A stretch of 64,000 bases of DNA, from contig NZ_JAIQDE010000001.1 in assembly GCF_020037015.1 (NCBI RefSeq), positions 496,001 to 560,000 of the forward strand, read 5' to 3'. The notes below the pieces were generated by a model. That model saw nothing but the letters and a program-made list of their open reading frames with translations, was not told where the DNA came from and made no database searches. A program made the translations under genes and the position numbers. Every line of letters starts with the position of its first letter. Positions within the stretch are counted from its first letter, which is position 1. The DNA is from Corallococcus sp. AS-1-6 (GTDB taxonomy: Bacteria > Myxococcota > Myxococcia > Myxococcales > Myxococcaceae). Positions 18,110 through 26,359 of this stretch are shown piece by piece.

Positions 18110-19723
18110 ATGGCCAAAGCCCGTTCCCCCCGAGAGAAGGTAGTCGAGCCGGAGTTCACCGAGGAGAAGCCCCGCCGCAAGCGCGCGGCGGCGAAGGAGG
18201 CGGAGAAGCCCGCTCCCCGGTCGCGCCGCGCGCCCGCTCGTCGTGAAGAGGCTCCCGCCGAGGAGGCCGAGGCCCCCGAGGTCGCCGCGGAGGCGCCCCG
18301 CCCGGTGCTCACGCCCATCTCCCGTCCCGTGCGCGACGACGAGCTCCAGGAGCTGCGCGGCACGGAGGAGGAGGCGCCCGCCGAGGAGGCCGCTCCGGCC
18401 GCCCCGCAGGAGTCCGCGGAGGGCCCCGCCATCACGGAGGTGCAGCGCGACGGCACCCCGATGCAGGTCATCAAGCTCAATGACCTGAAGCGGATGAAGA
18501 TCGTCGACCTGGCGAAGATGGCCCACGACACGGGCATCGAGGGCTACCAGGGGCTCAAGAAGCAGGACCTCATCTTCGCGCTGCTGGGCGGCATCGCCGA
18601 CAAGCGCTTCGAGGTCCACGCGGAGGGCGTGCTGGAGCTCTTGAGCGACGGCTTCGGCTTCCTGCGCAGCGCGGACAGCGACTACCAGCCGTCCCCGGAC
18701 GACATCTACGTGTCGCCGTCGCAGGTGCGCCGCTTCAACCTGCGGCCCGGCGACACGGTGACGGGCCCCATCCGCCAGCCCCGCGAGGGCGAGCGCTTCT
18801 TCGCGCTGCAGAAGGTGGACAAGGTCAACTTCGCGGACCCCATGTCGGACGCGGCGCGCGAGCGCATCCTGTTCGACAACCTCACGCCGCTCTATCCGAC
18901 GCGCAAGCTCAAGCTGGAGCACGAGTCGTCGGAGATGACCACGCGCATCATCGACATGTTCTGCCCCATCGGCCTGGGCCAGCGCTGCCTCATCGTGGCG
19001 CCCCCGAAGGCCGGCAAGACGGTGCTCCTGCAGAACATCGCGCACGCCATCAGCCGCAACCACCCGGACGTCTACCTCATCGTGCTGCTCGTGGACGAGC
19101 GCCCGGAGGAGGTGACGGACATGGAGCGCAGCGTGCGCGGCGAGGTGGTGTCCTCCACCTTCGACGAGCCCGCCACGCGCCACGTGCAGGTGGCGGAGAT
19201 GGTCATCGACAAGGCGAAGCGCCTGGTCGAGCAGAAGTACGACGTCTGCATCCTGCTGGACTCCATCACCCGTCTGGCGCGCGCCTACAACACGGTGGTG
19301 CCCGCGTCCGGCAAGATTCTGTCCGGCGGCGTGGACGCCAACGCGCTCCACAAGCCCAAGCGCTTCTTCGGCGCGGCCCGCAACATCGAGGAGGGCGGCA
19401 GCCTCACCATCATCGGCACGGCGCTCATCGACACCGGCAGCCGCATGGATGAAGTGATTTTCGAGGAGTTCAAGGGCACGGGTAACTCCGAAATCGTCCT
19501 GGACCGGAAGTTGATGGAGAAGCGCATCTTCCCAACGCTCGACATCAACAAATCCGGCACCCGCAAGGAGGAGCTCCTCTTGTCTCCGGCGGACCTGGTG
19601 CGCATTACGGCGTTGCGCCAGGTGCTCCACCCGTTCACCCCCATCGACGCGATGGAGTTCGTGCTCAAGCACATGCGTCCGACGGCGGCGAACGCGGAGT
19701 TCCTGGGCTCGATGAACCGGTAG
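18110..19723 (+). CDS. rho: Transcription termination factor Rho
   Basis: 537 residues. Hexameric RNA-dependent ATPase that ends transcription. An N-terminal ~115-residue Lys/Arg then Glu/Pro/Ala-rich extension precedes the conserved protein: [20 protein letters not shown] (Rho N-domain), the RNA-binding cold-shock-like domain ([20 protein letters not shown]), then the ATPase with Walker A ([12 protein letters not shown]), Walker B ([12 protein letters not shown]), Q-loop/R-loop (SGGVDANAL) and the arginine finger region. Ends with [16 protein letters not shown]. Start ATG 18110 chosen because it opens the Lys/Arg-rich extension typical of high-GC Rho; no good ribosome site is visible, so the exact start is uncertain. 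Long leader upstream. Confidence 0.96.
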   Translation: MAKARSPREKVVEPEFTEEKPRRKRAAAKEAEKPAPRSRRAPARREEAPAEEAEAPEVAAEAPRPVLTPISRPVRDDELQELRGTEEEAPAEEAAPAAPQESAEGPAITEVQRDGTPMQVIKLNDLKRMKIVDLAKMAHDTGIEGYQGLKKQDLIFALLGGIADKRFEVHAEGVLELLSDGFGFLRSADSDYQPSPDDIYVSPSQVRRFNLRPGDTVTGPIRQPREGERFFALQKVDKVNFADPMSDAARERILFDNLTPLYPTRKLKLEHESSEMTTRIIDMFCPIGLGQRCLIVAPPKAGKTVLLQNIAHAISRNHPDVYLIVLLVDERPEEVTDMERSVRGEVVSSTFDEPATRHVQVAEMVIDKAKRLVEQKYDVCILLDSITRLARAYNTVVPASGKILSGGVDANALHKPKRFFGAARNIEEGGSLTIIGTALIDTGSRMDEVIFEEFKGTGNSEIVLDRKLMEKRIFPTLDINKSGTRKEELLLSPADLVRITALRQVLHPFTPIDAMEFVLKHMRPTAANAEFLGSMNR

Positions 19724-19748
19724 TTCCCTTCCGGCCCAAGGAGCCCCC

Positions 19749-20069
19749 ATGCGTCGTGCCCGCCTCCCGCTGCTCGTCGCCCGCGCTGTCGCGGGCCTCA
19801 CCCTGGGGCTGTTGGCGGGCTGCGACCTGGGGGTGGAGGACCTGCCCATTGGAGACACCCCGCCGGTGCTCTCCAGCCAGGTCTGCTACGACGACTCGGA
19901 CTGCGTGGCGAACGCGTGCTGCGGTGAGGGCACCGCCATCACCCACCGCGACGTGGGGCCGGACTGCGCCGGCGTGCGGTGCGACGGGACGTGTCCCCCC
20001 AACAGCGTGGACTGCGGCCGGTGCATCCCCACGTGCCGCGAGGCGCGCTGCGCCGCCGCCTGCCAGTAG
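19749..20069 (+). CDS. Small Cys-rich lipoprotein
   Basis: 106 residues. A signal peptide with twin basic N-terminus (MRRARLPLLVARAVAGLTLG) ends in lipobox LLAGC (Cys25). The mature part is Cys-rich: about fourteen cysteines in the last ~65 residues, in patterns like CYDDSDCVANACCGEG and CPPNSVDCGRCIPTC, as in disulfide-knotted extracellular domains. Myxobacterial genomes hold many such Cys-rich surface lipoproteins; no specific function can be given. It starts 25 bases after rho with AAGGAG close to the ATG (spacing ~5) and may be cotranscribed. It is convergent with the hybrid kinase gene, 22 bases away, with no obvious terminator between. Confidence 0.75.
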   Translation: MRRARLPLLVARAVAGLTLGLLAGCDLGVEDLPIGDTPPVLSSQVCYDDSDCVANACCGEGTAITHRDVGPDCAGVRCDGTCPPNSVDCGRCIPTCREARCAAACQ

Positions 20070-20091
20070 CGGCGCGGCCCCTGCCTCCCGT

Positions 20092-22650
20092 TCAGCTCGC
20101 GAGCCCGCCGGCCATGTCCACCGGCGGGTCCCGCAGGGGCAGCGTCACGCGGAACGTGGTGCCGCCGCCCGGCGTGTCCTCCACGTCGATGCGGCCCTGG
20201 TGCGCCTCCACCACCTGGCGTGACACCCAGAGCCCCAGGCCCAGGCCGCCGTAGTGGTGCGTGGACACGGCGCGCTCGAAGCGCTCGAAGATGCGCTCGC
20301 GGTCCTCCGGCTTGATGCCGATGCCGTGGTCCACCACGGACAGGCGCACCACCTCTCCGTCGGGCTGAAGCGACACGTCCACCGGGCGGCCCCGGCCGAA
20401 CTTCAGCGCGTTGGCGACCAGGTTGTGCACCACCTGCGAGATGCGGGACGGGTCGAAGGTGCCCGTCACCGGGCCCTTCACGTCCACGGTGAGCGGCGTG
20501 CCGTCACGGCGCGCCTCCTCCTCCGCGAAGCGCGTCACCTCCACCAGCAGGTCGCCCAGGTCCACGTCCGTGCGGGTGAGCTTCAGCCGGCCGCTGGTGA
20601 TTTGCGACACGTCCATCAGCACGTCCACGAGCATCGCCAGCCGGCGGATGAAGGACCGGGCATGCCGCAGGCGCTCCACGGCCTTGGGCGGCGCGTCCCG
20701 GCCCAGGCCGCGCTCCACCAGCTCCAGGTGGAGTTGGAAGGCCGCCAGGGGCGTGCGCAGCTCGTGCGCCGCCACGGAGAGGAAGTCGTCGCGGGCGCGC
20801 AGGGCCTCCGCCAGGTTCTCCGCGCGGGCGCGCTCGTTGGCCATCTCCCCGCGCATCCTCGCGAGCTTCAGGTTGGACGCGATGCGCGCCAGCAGCTCGC
20901 CCGCGGAGAAGGGCTTCACCAGGTAGTCGTCCGCGCCGGACGTCAGGCCCTGCACCGTGGCCTCCTCTCCGGCCTTCGCGGACAGGAGCAGGATGGGCAG
21001 CTCGCGCGTGGTGGGCGCGGCGCGCAGGGCCTTCAGCAGGCCCATGCCGTCCAGCTTCGGCATCATCACGTCCGACAGCACCAGGTCCGGCGGCCGGGCC
21101 AGCGCGGCCTCCAGGCCCTTCTGGCCGTCCGTCGCCACCTCCACGTCGTACTCCGGGGAGAGCACGCGCTGGATGTAGTCGCGCATGTCCCGGTTGTCAT
21201 CCACCAGCAGGATGCGCGCGCGGGGCAGCGCGTGGCCGTCCGCGGACGCCGGGTGATGGTGGTGCGAGGACTGCGTGCGGTCCTTGGGCTTCGCGTTGCT
21301 CCACAGCAGCGCTTCCTCCACGTAGGCGGACGTGGCCTCGCGCGCCGCGGAGCGCGGCCGGGCGGTGGTGCGGATGCGCTCCGGCGGCAGGTGCGCGTGG
21401 CCCAGGGGCAGCTCCACGCGGAAGGTGCTGCCCTCGCCCTCCGTGCTGCTCGCGGACACGCTGCCGCCGTGCAGCCTGGCGAACTCCTGCACCAGCGCCA
21501 GTCCAATGCCGCTGCCCTCCACCGTGCGCGACGGCGAGCCCGACACGCGGTGGAAGCGCTCGAAGAGGCGGGGCAGCTCGTGCGCGGGGATGCCCGAGCC
21601 GGTGTCCTCCACCTCCAGGGACACGCGCTGCCCGTGCTCGCGCAGGCGCAGCGTGACGCCGCCCTGGAGCGTGAACTTGAACGCGTTGGAGACCAGGTTG
21701 AGGACGATCTGCTCCCACAGGTCCGGCGCCACGTAGACGGGCTGGGACAGGGGAGGGCAGTCCACCGTGAGCTTGAGCCCCGCGCGCTCCATGGCGGAGC
21801 GGAAGCTGGACGCGGCGTCCTTCGTCAGCGCGGCCAGGTCCGTGGGCGCGAAGCGCTCCTCCTTCGGGCCCGCCTCCAGCTTCGACAGGTCCAGGAGCGC
21901 GTTCACCAGCTTGAGCAGGCGCCCGGCGTTGCGGTGCACCCGCTCCATCTCCTTGCGGACCTCGTCCGACAGCGGGCCCGCGCGCCCGGCGAGCAGGTCC
22001 TCCGTGGGGCCCAGCATCAGCGTCAGCGGCGTGCGGAACTCGTGGCTGACGTTGGCGAAGAACTCCGACTTGAGCCGGTCCAGCTCCCCCAACTGCTCGT
22101 TCGCCACGCGGAGCTGCTGGTTCGCCTCTTGAATCTGCTGGGCGCGCCGGAAGATTTCGCCCTCCATCTCGTCCGCGCGGGCGCGCAGCTCGGCGTGCTG
22201 GCGGCTCTGCTCCTCGTCCAGGTGCCTCAGGCGGATGAAGTCGGTGACGTCCTCCACCCGGTGGATGACGTAGCGCACCTGCCCGTCCTCGCCGAACACC
22301 GGGGTGTTCAGCGGGCTCCAGTAGCGCGGCTCGAACCCGCCGCCGGCCTCCGCGGGCCGGGGGAGGTCGTACTTCTGGACCGCCATCGCGTCCGCGGTGC
22401 GCGCCTTCACCGTGCGCTCCAGCGACGCGCGCAGGTTGGTGACGCCGTTGGCCCGCGGGTCGTCCGGGTTGTCCGGGAAGACGTCGAAGATGACGCGGCC
22501 CAGGATGTCCTCGCGCCGCGTCCGCGTGACGCGCAGGTACGCATCCGTCACCGCGACGATGACGAACTCCGGCGTCAGCACCAGGTACGGGTTGGGCGCG
22601 GCTTCGAACAGGCTCCGGAAGTCCGGGGCCGGTGAGGGGCTGGGGGGCAT
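20092..22650 (-). CDS. Hybrid sensor histidine kinase with two kinase cores (PAS-HK-REC-HK)
   Basis: 852 residues from ATG 22650 (GAGGA six bases upstream). No transmembrane segment, so cytoplasmic. Order: PAS domain (~10-140, FRSLFEAAPNPYLVLTPEF, ending HRVEDVTDF), coiled coil (~145-195), first HisKA with phospho-acceptor His ~203 (NVSHEFRTPLT) and ATPase (N-box VLNLVSNAFKF, GSGIPAHELPRLF, GSGIGLAL), His-rich linker, receiver domain (ILLVDDNRDMRDY, phospho-Asp in LVLSDVMMPKLDG, Lys in YLVKPF), then a second HisKA (SVAAHELRTPLAAF) and second ATPase (VVHNLVANALKF, GIGIKPEDRERIFERF, GGLGLGLWV). All catalytic motifs look intact in both cores. No separate response regulator is adjacent; partner unknown. 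Confidence 0.93.
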   Translation of the reverse strand: MPPSPSPAPDFRSLFEAAPNPYLVLTPEFVIVAVTDAYLRVTRTRREDILGRVIFDVFPDNPDDPRANGVTNLRASLERTVKARTADAMAVQKYDLPRPAEAGGGFEPRYWSPLNTPVFGEDGQVRYVIHRVEDVTDFIRLRHLDEEQSRQHAELRARADEMEGEIFRRAQQIQEANQQLRVANEQLGELDRLKSEFFANVSHEFRTPLTLMLGPTEDLLAGRAGPLSDEVRKEMERVHRNAGRLLKLVNALLDLSKLEAGPKEERFAPTDLAALTKDAASSFRSAMERAGLKLTVDCPPLSQPVYVAPDLWEQIVLNLVSNAFKFTLQGGVTLRLREHGQRVSLEVEDTGSGIPAHELPRLFERFHRVSGSPSRTVEGSGIGLALVQEFARLHGGSVSASSTEGEGSTFRVELPLGHAHLPPERIRTTARPRSAAREATSAYVEEALLWSNAKPKDRTQSSHHHHPASADGHALPRARILLVDDNRDMRDYIQRVLSPEYDVEVATDGQKGLEAALARPPDLVLSDVMMPKLDGMGLLKALRAAPTTRELPILLLSAKAGEEATVQGLTSGADDYLVKPFSAGELLARIASNLKLARMRGEMANERARAENLAEALRARDDFLSVAAHELRTPLAAFQLHLELVERGLGRDAPPKAVERLRHARSFIRRLAMLVDVLMDVSQITSGRLKLTRTDVDLGDLLVEVTRFAEEEARRDGTPLTVDVKGPVTGTFDPSRISQVVHNLVANALKFGRGRPVDVSLQPDGEVVRLSVVDHGIGIKPEDRERIFERFERAVSTHHYGGLGLGLWVSRQVVEAHQGRIDVEDTPGGGTTFRVTLPLRDPPVDMAGGLAS

Positions 22651-22791
22651 CACACGTCCTCAGAGGCGGAGGCGTGCGTGGAATTAGTCACTCCCTCCCG
22701 GGATGGCCAGGGGGGAAAGTAGGACCCGGCCCCGGGTCTTTCCACCGGTGGACGCTTGGGACGCCCGCGCGTCCCGCCCCGTTGGAGAAGT

Positions 22792-24009
22792 TCAGGCCGC
22801 GGGGGCGGCGTCCGTGGAGGCGACCGCCTGCTGGGGCGTCGCGGCCACCAGCGGGGGCGGCTGCGCCTTGAGGCGCGCGAAGTCGAAGCAGGCCACCGCG
22901 ATGGAGGCCACCGGCACCGCGAACAGCGCGCCCCAGAGGCCGAAGAGCTTCTCGCCCGCGATGAGGGAGAAGGCCACCACCACGGGGTGGATGCGCGCGG
23001 CCTCGCCCATGATCTTCGGGTTGAGGAAGTACGCCTCCAGCGCGTGGATGCCGATGATCCACAAGAGGAGCGCGACGCCTTTCTGGAAGCCGTCCGCCAG
23101 CGCGATGAGGACGATGGGCACCGAGCTGATGATGGTGCCGAAGATGGGGATGAGGCTGAAGAGCGTGGCGATGGTGGCCAGCAGGAACGCGAACTTCACG
23201 CCGAACAGCAGCAGGCCCAGCAGCGTGAGGCCGCCGTTCACCAGGCAGATGGTGACCTGTCCGCGCACCACGCCGGACAGCGACTTGTCGATGCGCGCCA
23301 CCAGCGTCTTCGCGTCCGGCAGCAGCTCCGCGGGGATGAGCGTGCCGAAGTAGCGGCGGATGGCCTGCGCGTCGATGGAGAAGAACGCGGCGACCATCAG
23401 GATGAAGAACAGCATGAAGACGCCGGCCAGCACCTCCGTGACGATGCGGCGCGACACGTTGACGATGTCCGCCAGGTTCTCCTTCACGAGCGACGTCACG
23501 CGCGCCACCGCGTCGGTGAGCATCTGCTCCAGGTCCAGCGCCAGGCTGAAGCCGCCCGCGGACCCCGCCGCGCCCTCCATGGCCCGGTCCGACAGGGCCA
23601 CCGGGATGCCGTACGTGTTGAGCCACCCTTCCGCGCGCTGCGCGAGCCCCTGCACGTGCTCCGGCGTGAGCGCGCTGGCGAAGCCGGCCATCTCCCGGCT
23701 GATGCGCACCACCTCCCGGTAGAGCTGCGGCACCAGCGCGACGAAGAAGAGGTACACCGCGAGGAAGAACCCCGCGTAGATGAGCAGGATGGCCACCCAG
23801 CGCGGCACGTAGCGGCCGGCCACCTCCAGCCGGGTGATGCGCGCCACCAGCGGCTGCACCAGGTACGCGATGAGCGCCGCGCCCGCGAAGGGCATCACCA
23901 CCGAGCGCAGGGCGAAGAGCGTCACCGCGAGGGCCACCCACAACCCCGCGAGGAGGATCAGGCGCTTGCGGCGTTCGTCGGGGGCGGTGGCTTCCACAGG
24001 CGGCGACAT
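22792..24009 (-). CDS. AI-2E family transporter (PerM/UPF0118)
   Basis: 405 residues from ATG 24009; an upstream in-frame start would add 20 Cys/Gly-rich residues with no ribosome site. Multi-pass membrane protein with the family layout: two or three N-terminal helices (LILLAGLWVALAVTLFALRS, PFAGAALIAYLVQPLV), a long amphipathic loop (~120-200), and C-terminal helices including FLLATIATLFSLIPIFGTII and GIHALEAYFLNPKIMGEAAR, the latter a strong family signature. Members export small solutes, possibly autoinducer-2 in E. coli (TqsA), or act in osmotic/pH response; substrate here unknown. Monocistronic, flanked by a hybrid kinase and a small hypothetical gene. Confidence 0.9.
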   Translation of the reverse strand: MSPPVEATAPDERRKRLILLAGLWVALAVTLFALRSVVMPFAGAALIAYLVQPLVARITRLEVAGRYVPRWVAILLIYAGFFLAVYLFFVALVPQLYREVVRISREMAGFASALTPEHVQGLAQRAEGWLNTYGIPVALSDRAMEGAAGSAGGFSLALDLEQMLTDAVARVTSLVKENLADIVNVSRRIVTEVLAGVFMLFFILMVAAFFSIDAQAIRRYFGTLIPAELLPDAKTLVARIDKSLSGVVRGQVTICLVNGGLTLLGLLLFGVKFAFLLATIATLFSLIPIFGTIISSVPIVLIALADGFQKGVALLLWIIGIHALEAYFLNPKIMGEAARIHPVVVAFSLIAGEKLFGLWGALFAVPVASIAVACFDFARLKAQPPPLVAATPQQAVASTDAAPAA

Positions 24010-24138
24010 GCACCCGGGCTTAAGGCAGCGGCCTCCCTCCTGACAAGCTCCCGGGACGAAAGCTTCCACGCGGCCCGGCTCCTATGCCCCCCAAGGGTCT
24101 GGAACCCCTCGGATGGAGGCAGGCGGGCGGCCGGGGGC

Positions 24139-24600
24139 TCACGCCTGGGGCAGCCGGAACCGGTCGCCCAGGCGGGCCTCCACGCGGTCCAGGCAGTCGC
24201 GCATCAGGGGGCGCTTGATGCGGCCCTGGGTGGCCTCTCCCAGGCCCAGCATCTGTTCGGTGAGCCAGCGGGTGAGGAAGAGCAGGGGGACGCGGTCGTC
24301 GGGGCCCAGGCCCCGCTCCAGGTAGCGCTTGTTGCGCAAGTAGTCGTCGAAGGCGTCGAACTCGCGGGCCAGGTCCCACTTCGCCAGCCGCAGGGCCTCC
24401 GTGTAGACGGCCGGGGCGGGGCGCCGGGTGGCCTCCTGGAACAGCGGGGCGAACTCGCCCAGGGTCGCGGGGTCCAGGTCCTGGACGGGCGGGGGCCAGG
24501 ACTCCAGGTCCTTGGCGAGCAGCCGCGCCACCTCGTCCAGCAGGTGGTCCACGAGGGCGACGGGCTTGAGGTCGAAGAGGTGGTCCCAGCGCGAGGGCAT
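24139..24600 (-). CDS. Hypothetical protein paired with lipase-like hydrolase
   Basis: 153 residues, not recognised. No signal peptide, no membrane helix; mainly helical with many Leu, Arg, Asp and Glu (FDLKPVALVDHLLDEVARLL, YLRNKRYLERGLG, PLLFLTRWLTEQMLGLGEA). The start MPSRWDHLF is an ATG three bases after the hydrolase stop, so the two genes are almost certainly cotranscribed. Codon use is like the neighbours. It could be a cytoplasmic partner or regulator of the hydrolase, but this is only from position. Confidence 0.65.
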   Translation of the reverse strand: MPSRWDHLFDLKPVALVDHLLDEVARLLAKDLESWPPPVQDLDPATLGEFAPLFQEATRRPAPAVYTEALRLAKWDLAREFDAFDDYLRNKRYLERGLGPDDRVPLLFLTRWLTEQMLGLGEATQGRIKRPLMRDCLDRVEARLGDRFRLPQA

Positions 24601-24603
24601 GTG

Positions 24604-25437
24604 TCAGGGGCTGGCGGCGGCGGCGGGCAGGGCCACCGGAAGGGGAGGGGACGGAAGCACCGCGACGGGCGCGGCCACGGGGGCGTCAGCATAGCCCAGC
24701 GCCAGCTCCCGCTGGATGACCTCCCACACGGCCCGGCGCGTGAGCAGCTCGCCGTGGGGCACCACGCCGGACAGCTCCACGTTGAAGACGTTGGGCTGGC
24801 CCTCCACGTCCAGCACGGACGAGGGGTAGCGCGCGATGACGTCGTCGCGCGAGTAGATGGACACCAGCCGCACGTGGCGCGGGAAGGCGCCCACGTTGAG
24901 CTCCTTGATGAAGCGCGACGTCGGGGTGAGCTGCCACATGCTGCGGCTGAACCAGCCCAGCGTCGCGCAGCCCAGGTAGGCCATGCGCGTGCCCTTGTGC
25001 GGGGTGCCCAGGGTGATGAGGCTCCTGACGCGCGTGTCCCCGCCCAGCCGCTTCACGTAGTACGTGCCGATGAGGCCGCCCTTGGAGTGGCCGATGATGG
25101 TGAGCGGCCCCATGCCCGGGTGGCGCTCGTAGAGCCGGTCCACCTTGCCCTGGACCTTGCGCGCCAACTCGTCGATGCGGTGCGTGTTGAAGCGGTCCAT
25201 GGTGCCGCCCAGGTGGATGGACCAGACGCAGTAGCCCTCGCGGCGCAGGCGGTGCTCCAGCACCTCCAGGACGCGGCGCGTGCTGAAGAAGCCGTGCAAC
25301 AGGAGCACCGGCTTCTGGCAGCGCTTGAAGTCCGTGCGGCGCACGACCTGGTTGCCGCGTGGATCCAGATCCACGTAGCTGGCCAGGTACTTCAACTGGC
25401 ACTTCAGCTTCCGGTACTGCAGCACGAACGGATTCAT
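24604..25437 (-). CDS. Alpha/beta hydrolase, lipase-like
   Basis: 277 residues from ATG 25437 (an upstream TTG in frame is less likely). Alpha/beta-hydrolase fold: oxyanion-region HGF motif after a strand (KPVLLLHGFFSTRRVLEVLE), the nucleophile elbow GHSKGG (LTIIGHSKGGLIGTYYVKRL), the acidic residue probably in SIYSRDDVIARYPSS and catalytic His in GVVPHGELLTR. This resembles triacylglycerol lipase/esterase proteins of the LipA-PGAP1-like group. No signal peptide; the protein ends with an Ala/Pro/Val-rich tail. Substrate unknown. Followed after three bases by a hypothetical gene. Confidence 0.82.
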   Translation of the reverse strand: MNPFVLQYRKLKCQLKYLASYVDLDPRGNQVVRRTDFKRCQKPVLLLHGFFSTRRVLEVLEHRLRREGYCVWSIHLGGTMDRFNTHRIDELARKVQGKVDRLYERHPGMGPLTIIGHSKGGLIGTYYVKRLGGDTRVRSLITLGTPHKGTRMAYLGCATLGWFSRSMWQLTPTSRFIKELNVGAFPRHVRLVSIYSRDDVIARYPSSVLDVEGQPNVFNVELSGVVPHGELLTRRAVWEVIQRELALGYADAPVAAPVAVLPSPPLPVALPAAAASP

Positions 25438-25512
25438 CCCCAGCCCCCGTCCTGGAACACGGAGCAAGCTAGGGAGCGGGTCTTCCCACGGCCTGGAGCA
25501 GCGCCCGTCCGG

Positions 25513-26250
25513 TCAGGTGAAGTGTTGGAGAAAATTCATCAGTACCCGGTGCGCGTGTGGCGTCGGGGTGATGCCGGACAACAGCCGGGGGACGTATTCG
25601 CCCTCGGGGACGCCCTTCTCCTGGGCGAGCGCGTCCAGCTTGTCCTCGCGGGCGAGGATGACCGCGCGCATGGCGTCCGTGGGCATCTCCGGGTGGAACT
25701 GCACGCCGCGCACGTTGTTCCGGAACGCGAGCGCCTGGTTCGCGGTGTTGGCGTTGCCCGCGAGCACCGTCGCGCCTTCGGGTAGGCGCGCGACGATGTC
25801 CTCGTGGGTGGCCTGCACCGCGAAGCGCTCCGGCAGGCCGGTGAACAGCGGATCCGCGCGGCCCTCGGGTGAGAGCGCCACCTCCACGGTGCCCGTCTCG
25901 CGGCCGTTGGGGTTGCGCGTCACCTTGCCGCCGTAGGCCTCGGCGAGGAGTTGTTGGCCAAAGCACACGCCGAGCACGGGGATGCCCTGCTCGCCCGCCT
26001 CCACCATGAAGGCGCCCGCGCGCTCCATCCACGGCTCGCGCTGCGTCACCGACAGGGGCGAGCCCGTCATCATCACCGCGTCGTAGCCCTTCGCGTCCTT
26101 CGGCAGCGGCGCCCCCCGGTGCACGGGGAGGATGTCGAAGCGCTGACCGGACAGTCCAATGGTTTGCAGAAACCACCGCTCGTAGTCGCCCACGGAGAGC
26201 TGGACGGAGGTCGCCGCGTCGCCGGCTTTCAGCAGGAGGACGTTCTTCAT
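25513..26250 (-). CDS. Class I glutamine amidotransferase-like protein
   Basis: 245 residues from ATG 26250; an alternative ATG at 26271 (adds MTRQAAP) has a better AGGA. Class I GATase fold: KNVLLLKAGDA start, MMTGSPLSVTQREPWMERA, nucleophile elbow GVCFGQQLLAEAYGG with Cys, and C-terminal catalytic His-Glu in VRGVQFHPEM. It is a stand-alone GMP-synthase-GATase-like protein. Such enzymes hydrolyse gamma-glutamyl amides or supply ammonia. Its divergent neighbours are an aldehyde dehydrogenase and a glutamine-synthetase-like ligase, so I infer hydrolysis of a gamma-glutamyl intermediate (as PuuD does in the putrescine pathway, though PuuD is a different subgroup). The intergenic region of ~110 bases should hold both promoters. 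Confidence 0.8.
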   Translation of the reverse strand: MKNVLLLKAGDAATSVQLSVGDYERWFLQTIGLSGQRFDILPVHRGAPLPKDAKGYDAVMMTGSPLSVTQREPWMERAGAFMVEAGEQGIPVLGVCFGQQLLAEAYGGKVTRNPNGRETGTVEVALSPEGRADPLFTGLPERFAVQATHEDIVARLPEGATVLAGNANTANQALAFRNNVRGVQFHPEMPTDAMRAVILAREDKLDALAQEKGVPEGEYVPRLLSGITPTPHAHRVLMNFLQHFT

Positions 26251-26359
26251 GGGGGCAGCTTGCCGCGTCATGTCTCCATTCCTACCGTGTCCAGCCGTCC
26301 GTGTCCGGTGCCCGCCACTTCCAGGTCGCTCGCGCGCCGTGCTCACCCGAGGCCTCGTC

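Noticed and set aside
20254-22635. 793-codon forward open frame opposite the hybrid kinase
   Set aside because: Antisense shadow in very GC-rich DNA; the kinase on the other strand has full motifs.
22756-25785. Over 1000-codon forward open frame across three reverse-strand genes
   Set aside because: Spans several unrelated genes and their gaps; composition is Arg/His/Gln-rich noise.
25513-26250. Amidotransferase as GuaA or a biosynthetic subunit
   Set aside because: No synthetase domain and no purine genes nearby; only a stand-alone GATase domain.
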